From: VRUE01 sp963702955
Lineage (GTDB): Bacteria; Actinomycetota; Thermoleophilia; Solirubrobacterales; 70-9
Reading direction: 5' to 3'
DNA: 64,000 nt
Assembly: GCA_963702955.1 (NCBI GenBank)
Contig: OY969774.1
Span: 992,001-1,056,000 of the forward strand
Part shown: positions 58,621-64,000 of the stretch, piece after piece
How the letters are laid out: every line of letters begins with the position of its first letter
Position numbering within the stretch: position 1 is the first letter of the stretch
Made by a program: the position numbers and the translations under genes
Notes under the pieces: generated by a model
Databases searched by the model: none
Seen by the model: only the letters and a program-made list of their open reading frames with translations
Told to the model about the DNA's origin: nothing

Positions 58621-59391
58621 GTGGCGGAGCTGATCGAGACCTCGCACGAGGGCAAGGTCGCCCTGCTCCGTCTCAACCGGCCGGAGGCGCGCAACGCCCT
58701 CTCGCCGGAGATGATGGACCGGCTGGCGGCCGAGATGGAGCGGCTGGATCCCGGCCCCGACACCTGCTGCATCGTCATCGCCGGCAACGACGAGGTCTTC
58801 GCCGCCGGCGCCGACATCAAGGCGATGAGCGAACGGAGCTTCTCCGAAGCGCTCACCCACCCCTCCTCCGCCTTCTGGCGGCGCATCGCCGCGGTGAAGA
58901 CGCCCTTGATCGCCGCCGTCTCCGGCTGGGCGCTGGGCGGCGGCTGCGAGCTGGCGCTCGCCTGCGACATGATCGTCGCCTCCGACACGGCCAAATTCGG
59001 CCAGCCGGAGATCACCCTGGGAATCATCCCCGGCGGCGGCGGCACCCAGCGGCTGGCCCGCGTGATCGGCAAGCAACGGGCGATGGAGTACGTCCTGACC
59101 GGCCGCCGCTTCGACGCTGCCACGGCCCTGGAGCTGGGCCTGATCAACAGGATCGCCGCGGACGGTCGCTGGCTGGAGGAGGCGATGGCCCTCGCCCAGG
59201 CCGTCGCCGATCTGCCGCCGATCGCGACCCGGCTCGCCAAGCAGGCCGTGCTCGCAGCCGAGGAGACCGCGCTCAGCGCCGGCCTGGAGAACGAGCGCCG
59301 CCTCTACGAGCTGGCGATGGCGACCGAGGACCGGGTCGAGGGGATGCGCGCCTTCCTCGAGAAGCGCGAGCCGAAGTTCGAGGGACGGTGA
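58621..59391 (+). CDS. Enoyl-CoA hydratase/isomerase
   Basis: 256 aa from GTG 58621. Crotonase fold: RLNRPEARNALSPEMMD, FAAGADIKAMSE (oxyanion hole), SGWALGGGCELALACDM and FGQPEITLGIIPGGGGTQRL, with both catalytic glutamates (ELALA and PEITL). It hydrates trans-2-enoyl-CoA. The stop overlaps the next gene's GTG as GTGA. Confidence 0.95.
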   Translation: MAELIETSHEGKVALLRLNRPEARNALSPEMMDRLAAEMERLDPGPDTCCIVIAGNDEVFAAGADIKAMSERSFSEALTHPSSAFWRRIAAVKTPLIAAVSGWALGGGCELALACDMIVASDTAKFGQPEITLGIIPGGGGTQRLARVIGKQRAMEYVLTGRRFDAATALELGLINRIAADGRWLEEAMALAQAVADLPPIATRLAKQAVLAAEETALSAGLENERRLYELAMATEDRVEGMRAFLEKREPKFEGR

Positions 59392-60587
59392 GCGTCGAGC
59401 GGGTCGGCATCGTCGGCGCCGGCACGATGGGGACCGGCATCGCCCTGATCTCCTGCCTCGGCGGCTACTCGACGCTGATCTACGACCCCGACGAAGGGAC
59501 GCTGGTCGCCGCCCAGGTGAAGGTCGGCGAGATCCTCGCCGAGGGCGCGGGCAAGCACTGGGGACACGAAGAGGCAGAGGAGGCGAGCGAGCTGCTCTGG
59601 CCGGCCGCGACGGTCAACGAGCTCGCCGAGTGCGACCTGGTGATCGAGGCGGGGCCCGAGGAGCTGGCGCTGAAGCAGCGGATCTTCGTCGAGCTGGACG
59701 CCGCCTGCCGGGCGGACGCGATCCTCGCCACCAACACCTCCTCGCTGCGGGTGACCGACGTCGGCGCCGGCGTCGCCGAGCCGGAGCGAGTCGTCGGCAT
59801 GCACTTCTTCAACCCCCCGGCGCGAATGAGGCTGGTCGAGGTGGTGGCGACCGACCTCTCCTCGGCCGCGGCGCTGGCGGCGACGACGGAGGTCGCCGAG
59901 CGGATGGGCCGGACGCCGATCCGCGCCAAGGACAGCCCCGGCTTCCTCGCCAACCGGCTCGCCCGCCCGTTCTCGCTCGAGGCGCTGCGGATGCTCGCCG
60001 ACGGGGTCGCCGACGCGGAGACGATCGACCGCGTCTGCCGGATCGGCGGCGGCTTCCGGATGGGCCCGTTCGAGCTGCTCGACCTGATCGGCCTCGACGT
60101 CAATCTCAGCGTCGCCCGCTCCTTCTACGAGCAGGGCGGCAAGCCGGAGCGCTGGCGCCCGAGCCCGATCCAGGAGGCGATGGTCGCCGAAGGGCGGCTG
60201 GGCCGCAAGAGCGGGCGGGGCTTCTACTCCTACGACGAGGGACGCCACCGCCCCGACGACCCCGACCTCGGGGTGCGGGCGCCGACCCTCGACGCCGCGG
60301 AGCTGCGCGAAGTCGATCCCGCCGCCGCCGAGATCCTCCTGCGGCTGGTCGCCCAGATCGCCAACGAGGGCGCCTTCGCGCTGGAAGAGGAGATCGGCAC
60401 GCCGGCGGACGTCAACACCGCGATGCGGGACGGCTTCAACTGGCCGCTCGGCCCGCTCGAGTTCACCGGCCTGATCGGCGCCCGGCGCGCCGTCAACCTG
60501 CTCGAAGAGCTGCGCGAGAGGCTCGGCGACGCCTACACCCCGGCGCCGCGGCTGCTCTCCGCCGCCGAAGCGGAAGAAGAGGCGTGA
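59388..60587 (+). CDS. 3-hydroxyacyl-CoA dehydrogenase
   Basis: 399 aa from GTG 59388. NAD loop VGIVGAGTMGTGIALISC; ATNTSSLRVTDV; VVGMHFFNPPARMRLVEVV (catalytic His); RIGGGFRMGPFELLDLIGLDVN. Two C-terminal helical dimerisation repeats make it longer than the minimal 285-aa type. It completes the beta-oxidation set. It is convergent with the UBP zinc-finger gene (15 bases between stops). Confidence 0.95.
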   Translation: MSVERVGIVGAGTMGTGIALISCLGGYSTLIYDPDEGTLVAAQVKVGEILAEGAGKHWGHEEAEEASELLWPAATVNELAECDLVIEAGPEELALKQRIFVELDAACRADAILATNTSSLRVTDVGAGVAEPERVVGMHFFNPPARMRLVEVVATDLSSAAALAATTEVAERMGRTPIRAKDSPGFLANRLARPFSLEALRMLADGVADAETIDRVCRIGGGFRMGPFELLDLIGLDVNLSVARSFYEQGGKPERWRPSPIQEAMVAEGRLGRKSGRGFYSYDEGRHRPDDPDLGVRAPTLDAAELREVDPAAAEILLRLVAQIANEGAFALEEEIGTPADVNTAMRDGFNWPLGPLEFTGLIGARRAVNLLEELRERLGDAYTPAPRLLSAAEAEEEA

Positions 60588-60602
60588 GAGCGGCGGCCCG
60601 GC

Positions 60603-60881
60603 TCAGCCGCGGCTGAGCCGGAACAGCTCCTCGTCGACGTAGCACCAGCTCCAGTCCTCGCCGGGCTCGGCAGAGCGGATGATCGGGTGGCCGCTCTCCG
60701 CGCTGTGGGCGGTCGCGTGTTTGCCGACCGAGTTGTCGCAGCAGCCGATGTGGCCGCAGCTCTGGCACATCCGCAGGTGAACCCACTGCATCCCGAGCTC
60801 CAGGCACTCCTCGCAACCCTCGACCTCGGCCGGCAGGTCGAAGTGCTGGATCGTGTCGAGATGGGTGCAAGCGGGAGCCGT
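60603..60881 (-). CDS. UBP-type zinc-finger protein without a canonical start codon
   Basis: About 92 aa. Zinc ligands of the ZnF-UBP fold are all present: ACTHLDTIQHF, GCEECLELGMQWVHLR, MCQSCGHIGCCDNS, KHATAHSAESGHPIIRS, ending GEDWSWCYVDEELFRL. The domain must begin at or before CTH (about 60869). Upstream to the stop TAA (60893-60891) the codons are GCT CGT TGC ACG GCT CCC GCT, so no ATG, GTG, TTG or CTG is available; ACG (60881) gives the expected (M)APACTHLD. ATG 60791 would remove half of the zinc site. Confidence 0.7.
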   Translation of the reverse strand, partial: TAPACTHLDTIQHFDLPAEVEGCEECLELGMQWVHLRMCQSCGHIGCCDNSVGKHATAHSAESGHPIIRSAEPGEDWSWCYVDEELFRLSRG

Positions 60882-60954
60882 GCAACGAGCTTAAAACATC
60901 GACGGCAGCCCCCTGCGGCGACGCGGCGCGAGGGCGATGTGCAAGGGTGGGCGC

Positions 60955-61437
60955 ATGAGTGGCCCGGAAGCAGCCGGGGAGCCGATCACCGAGCAGGGGA
61001 TCGCCGCCCTGCACGAGGAGATCGAGCAACTCGAAGGTCCCGGCCGCACCGAGATGGCGGCGCGGATCAAGGTCGCGCGCGAGCTCGGCGACCTCAAGGA
61101 GAACGCCGAGTACCATATCGCCAAGGACGACCAGGCCCACCTCGAGACGCGGATCAAGCGCCTGCGCGAGCGCCTCCGCAAGGCGGTGGTCGTCGAGGCC
61201 GACGGCCAGGCCGACAGCTTCGCCTTCGGCCGCACCGCCGAGGTGCTCGACGAGTCGAGCGGCGCGGTCAACACCTGGACCCTGGTCGGCTCGACCGAGG
61301 CCGACCTGACCGAGGGCCGCCTCTCCGCCGAGTCGCCGATCGGCCGCGCCCTGCTCAATGCCAAGCCCGGCAAAGCGGTCAAGGTCGAGACGCCGAAAGG
61401 CGCTCGCAGCTTCGTAGTCCAGAAGCTGGTCGGCTAG
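60955..61437 (+). CDS. greA: Transcription elongation factor GreA
   Basis: 160 aa from ATG 60955 (MSGPEAAGEPITEQGIAALH). The N-terminal coiled coil carries the acidic tip ELGDLKENAEYH (D46, E49) that activates RNA polymerase transcript cleavage. The C-terminal FKBP-like domain reads VNTWTLVGSTEADLTEGRLSAESPIGRALL. Gene length and motifs are normal. An upstream ATG at 60937 is in frame but lacks family resemblance. It is divergent from the zinc-finger gene. Confidence 0.94.
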   Translation: MSGPEAAGEPITEQGIAALHEEIEQLEGPGRTEMAARIKVARELGDLKENAEYHIAKDDQAHLETRIKRLRERLRKAVVVEADGQADSFAFGRTAEVLDESSGAVNTWTLVGSTEADLTEGRLSAESPIGRALLNAKPGKAVKVETPKGARSFVVQKLVG

Positions 61438-61455
61438 AACGGGCGGTTCGGAGAC

Positions 61456-61782
61456 GTGCCCTCCCCGCTGATCGAGTTCCCCGCCGACGACCCCGAGCGT
61501 GCCTTGCGCTTTTGGCAAGAGGTGCTCGGTGTCGACCTCGAGCAACGCCGCGCCGACGCGGGAGCCGGCTGGGAATCGGAGGCTGACGGCCTTCGCCTCG
61601 GTGTCCATGAGCGGGGACGCGGCCCCGGCGACACCGGCTCGCTGCCCTACTTCACGATCGCCGACATGGCGAGTGCCGTGGACCGGATCCGCGACGCGGG
61701 CGGCTCGATCGTCCACCCCGGCGAGCGCTGGACCATCTGCCGCGACTCGGAGGGCAACCCCTTCGCGCTGGCGGCCGGTTAG
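61456..61782 (+). CDS. VOC (glyoxalase/bleomycin-resistance) family protein
   Basis: 108 aa from GTG 61456 (VPSPLIEFPADDPERALRFWQEVLG). It has the beta-alpha-beta-beta-beta repeat pattern with PYFTIADMASAVDRIRDAGGSIVHPGERW and a final DSEGNPFALAAG, as in single-domain VOC proteins. Metal ligands are uncertain, so substrate binding rather than catalysis is possible. It is convergent with trxB (4 bases between stops). Confidence 0.82.
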   Translation: MPSPLIEFPADDPERALRFWQEVLGVDLEQRRADAGAGWESEADGLRLGVHERGRGPGDTGSLPYFTIADMASAVDRIRDAGGSIVHPGERWTICRDSEGNPFALAAG

Positions 61783-61786
61783 GCCG

Positions 61787-62797
61787 CTAGGAGCCCGGCG
61801 TCGGGGCGATCTCGGTCGGCTCGCCGCCGGGCATCCAGTGGGCCTCGGCCATCGGCGGCGTGTCGCGCAGGTACCACTCGGCGTCGAGGGCGCCCATGCA
61901 GCCGGTGCCGGCGGCGGTGACCGCCTGACGGTAGGTGCGGTCGACGACGTCGCCGACCGCGAAGACGCCGCCCAGGTTGGTCCTGGTCGAGCCCGCCTCG
62001 GTGCGGATGTAGCCGTCCTCGTCGGTGTCAACCTGGCCGCTGACGACCTCCGAGCGGGGGATGTGGCCGATCGCCACGAAGGCCCCTTCGGTCCCGAAGT
62101 CCTCGCTCTCGCCGGTGTCGGCGTTGCGCAGCCGCACATGGTCGAGGTTGCCGCCGTCGCCGCCGACGAACTCCTCCGGCACGAACGGCGTCTTGAACTC
62201 GATGTTGGGCTGCGCCGCGGCGCGCTCGCGCATGATCTGCGAGGCGCGGAACTCGTCGCGCCGGTTGACGATCGTCAGCTCGCTGGCGTACTTGGAGACG
62301 AAGATCGCGTCCTCCATCGCCGAGTCGCCGCCGCCGATCACGATCACCTTTTTGCCCTTGAAGAAGGCGCCGTCGCAGACGCCGCAGGTGGAGACGCCGC
62401 AGCCGCTCAGCTCCATCTCGCCGGGGATCCCGAGGCGGCGCGGTTCGGCGCCCATCGCCAGGATCACCGTGCGGGCGCGGTGCTCCTCGTCGCCGAGGAA
62501 GACCTTGTGCACGTCGCCGTCGCTGAGCTCGATCCGGTCAACGTCGTCGGTGACGAAGCGGGTGCCGAAGCGCTCCGCCTGAGCGCGGAACCGGTTCATC
62601 ATCTCCGGCCCCATGATCCCCTCCGGGTAGCCGGGGTAGTTCTCGACGTCGGTCGTGTTCTGCAGCTGCCCGCCCCACTGGAAGCCCTCGAAGACGAGCG
62701 GCTCGAGGTTGGCCCGCGCGGTGTAGAGCGCGGCGGTGTAGCCGGCCGGCCCGCCGCCGACGACGATCACGTTCTCAACTCGTTTCTTCTCTGCCAT
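61787..62797 (-). CDS. trxB: Thioredoxin reductase
   Basis: 336 aa. FAD loop VIVVGGGPAGYTAALYTAR; redox pair CGVC at 138-141; NADPH loop VIVIGGGDSAMEDAIF; GVFAVGDVVDRTYRQAVTAAGTGC. It reduces thioredoxin with NADPH. In contrast to the protein at 10087, all catalytic parts are intact. Its start lies 2 bases from the YbhN-like gene stop, so they are co-transcribed. No trxA is in the window. Confidence 0.95.
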   Translation of the reverse strand: MAEKKRVENVIVVGGGPAGYTAALYTARANLEPLVFEGFQWGGQLQNTTDVENYPGYPEGIMGPEMMNRFRAQAERFGTRFVTDDVDRIELSDGDVHKVFLGDEEHRARTVILAMGAEPRRLGIPGEMELSGCGVSTCGVCDGAFFKGKKVIVIGGGDSAMEDAIFVSKYASELTIVNRRDEFRASQIMRERAAAQPNIEFKTPFVPEEFVGGDGGNLDHVRLRNADTGESEDFGTEGAFVAIGHIPRSEVVSGQVDTDEDGYIRTEAGSTRTNLGGVFAVGDVVDRTYRQAVTAAGTGCMGALDAEWYLRDTPPMAEAHWMPGGEPTEIAPTPGS

Positions 62798-62799
62798 AT

Positions 62800-63936
62800 C
62801 TACCGTCCGGAGTCTAATACTTCACTTTGTATAGTAGCGCTGTGGGGTGAGCCGTTGCGATCTATCGGCAGACCCTCCTGTTCCCAGCGGGTAACCCGTT
62901 TGCGGAGCTGGAAGAAAGCGACTATCCCCGGCGGGATCGGCAGCCAGAAGGCGACCAGGCGGTAGATCAGGATCGCCGGGAAGACGGTCTCCTCGGGGAT
63001 GCCGAAGAGGACGAAGGCGCCGATCATCCCGGCGTCTACCGCGCCGACCCCGGCCGGCGCCAGCGGGATCAGGTTGGCGACCATGCCGAGGAAGAAGCCC
63101 TGGACGACGACGGCGATCGGCACTTCGACGCCGAAGGCCTGAAAGGACGCCCAGAGGATGCCGATGTTGGCCGCCCAGAAGCCGATCGCACCGATCACCG
63201 CGAGGCCGCCGCGCTTGGGGTTGGCGAAGAGGCCGAGGGTGAAGCGCAGCCCCTCGGCGACGGTGGCCGGGACTTTGGCGATGCCGGCGGCGATCGCCTG
63301 CGCCCGCTCGCCGTGGGCGTGCCGGGTCACCCGGCGGCTGAGGTCGGCCGGGATCAGCGCCACCAGCGCCCCGCCGACCAGCAGCAGGCCCGCCACCGAG
63401 GCGGGGACGACGGTCAGCTCGACCGAGTGCTCCCCGTGCAGCACCCCGGTCCGCAGCAGGATCCCGAAGACGATCAGCGCGATCGGGTAGAAGACATAGT
63501 GCAGGGCGAGGAAGGCGACCATCCGCCTGCCGACGTCGCCGCGGCCCATCCCGGCTTTTCGCAGCGCCCAGTAGGTGAGCGCGATGCCGCCCGCGCCGCC
63601 CGCGGAGAAGATCAGCGTCGCCGCCACTCCCGCCATGTTGATGTCGTAGGTCTCGCCCCACGTCAGCCGCAGCGCGTCGCCGCCGACCACCGCCTTGAAC
63701 AGGGCGATGTAGGTGGCGATCGCGATCACGTTGAAGCCGATCGCGACGGCGATCCAGACGGCGTCGGCGTCGCCTAGCTTGCTCAGCGAGTCGCCGAGCC
63801 CGGCCAGCTTCGGGAAGAGGAAGTAGATCCCGACCAGCAGGATGAGCACGACGAGCACGGTCTGCACCACTCGTCGCGGCGTGAACAGCGGCAGTTCGAA
63901 GGCGCCGTTGCCGTTCGACGGGTCCTCGGGAGACAC
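62800..63936 (-). CDS. YbhN/UPF0104 (LPG-synthase-type) membrane protein
   Basis: 378 aa from GTG 63936. Eight or so membrane segments: VQTVLVVLILLVGIYFLFPKL, FNVIAIATYIALFKAVVGG, FSAGGAGGIALTYWALRKAGM, VVQGFFLGMVANLIPLAPAGVGAVDAGMIGAF and YRLVAFWLPIPPGIVAFFQLRK (in order). This is the integral domain shared with MprF flippases and YbhN; soluble catalytic domains are missing. It probably moves a lipid or lipid-linked molecule. It precedes trxB. Confidence 0.85.
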   Translation of the reverse strand: MSPEDPSNGNGAFELPLFTPRRVVQTVLVVLILLVGIYFLFPKLAGLGDSLSKLGDADAVWIAVAIGFNVIAIATYIALFKAVVGGDALRLTWGETYDINMAGVAATLIFSAGGAGGIALTYWALRKAGMGRGDVGRRMVAFLALHYVFYPIALIVFGILLRTGVLHGEHSVELTVVPASVAGLLLVGGALVALIPADLSRRVTRHAHGERAQAIAAGIAKVPATVAEGLRFTLGLFANPKRGGLAVIGAIGFWAANIGILWASFQAFGVEVPIAVVVQGFFLGMVANLIPLAPAGVGAVDAGMIGAFVLFGIPEETVFPAILIYRLVAFWLPIPPGIVAFFQLRKRVTRWEQEGLPIDRNGSPHSATIQSEVLDSGR

Positions 63937-63946
63937 CCGTGGGACG

Positions 63947-64000
63947 CTACCCGTTCGCCAGGCGCTCCAAGCGAAGCAAACCGCGGTTGACCCCGAGGAC
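63947..64000 (-). CDS. C-terminal fragment of a gene beyond the window edge
   Basis: The minus-strand frame reads VLGVNRGLLRLERLANG, then TAG at 63949-63947, 10 bases upstream of the YbhN-like start. It could be the end of an upstream gene in the same operon; 17 residues are too few to identify. Confidence 0.35.
   Translation of the reverse strand, partial: VLGVNRGLLRLERLANG

Overview
The window looks like chromosomal DNA of a high-GC actinobacterium, most likely class Thermoleophilia (Solirubrobacterales-like). This is inferred from strong GC bias, many GTG/CTG/TTG starts, ATGA/GTGA stop-start overlaps, tRNAs without encoded CCA, winged-helix regulators with an RGATxxFYRA motif, and secreted beta-propeller and PKD surface proteins. 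No phylogenetic marker search could be run.

Layout. 1-6.9 kb: protein quality control and housekeeping on the minus strand (valS partial, clpX, an M23 peptidase, clpP, tig, a 33-aa ORF, ctaG). 6.9-11.7 kb: GH15 glycosidase, a small winged-helix regulator, carbonic anhydrase and a three-domain flavoprotein. 11.7-18.2 kb: a cell-surface cluster with an FGE-like protein, a disulfide-clasped beta-propeller, a sulfatase, a YVTN/PKD propeller and a DUF4337-like membrane protein. 18.3-19.5 kb: an encapsulin/encapsulated-ferritin operon. 19.9-22.6 kb: arsenate detoxification (arsR divergent from GAPDH-arsJ). 22.7-31.8 kb: accessory genes, including VapBC, a frameshifted VOC gene, an acylphosphatase-LigD phosphoesterase fusion, an XRE-MNT antitoxin with a truncated HEPN partner, peroxiredoxin, TetR and pdxH. 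32-34.6 kb: carotenoid oxygenase opposite a PadR regulator. 35.1-37.9 kb: a 2.67-kb lower-GC island bounded by 72-bp direct repeats derived from the 3' end of an acetyltransferase gene. 38-45.7 kb: acetyltransferases, MarR/MFS efflux, tRNA-His, envelope proteins. 45.7-50 kb: tRNA-Arg, a large glycosyltransferase-like membrane protein, msrA, and tRNA-Pro overlapped by an HTH gene. 50-55 kb: DUF1015, cobalamin adenosyltransferase, OsmC, SDR, NUDIX, Prx6. 55.3-60.6 kb: a beta-oxidation cluster. 60.6-64 kb: UBP zinc finger, greA, VOC, trxB, YbhN-like protein.

The most interesting items are: the repeat-bounded island, with a tandemly duplicated winged-helix protein, a 19-aa ORF with a strong ribosome-binding site and a truncated ORF at its junction; two 48-bp palindromes 14 kb apart whose variable triplets covary; the acylphosphatase-phosphoesterase fusion; the secreted FGE-like protein beside a sulfatase; and genes that lack a canonical start codon.
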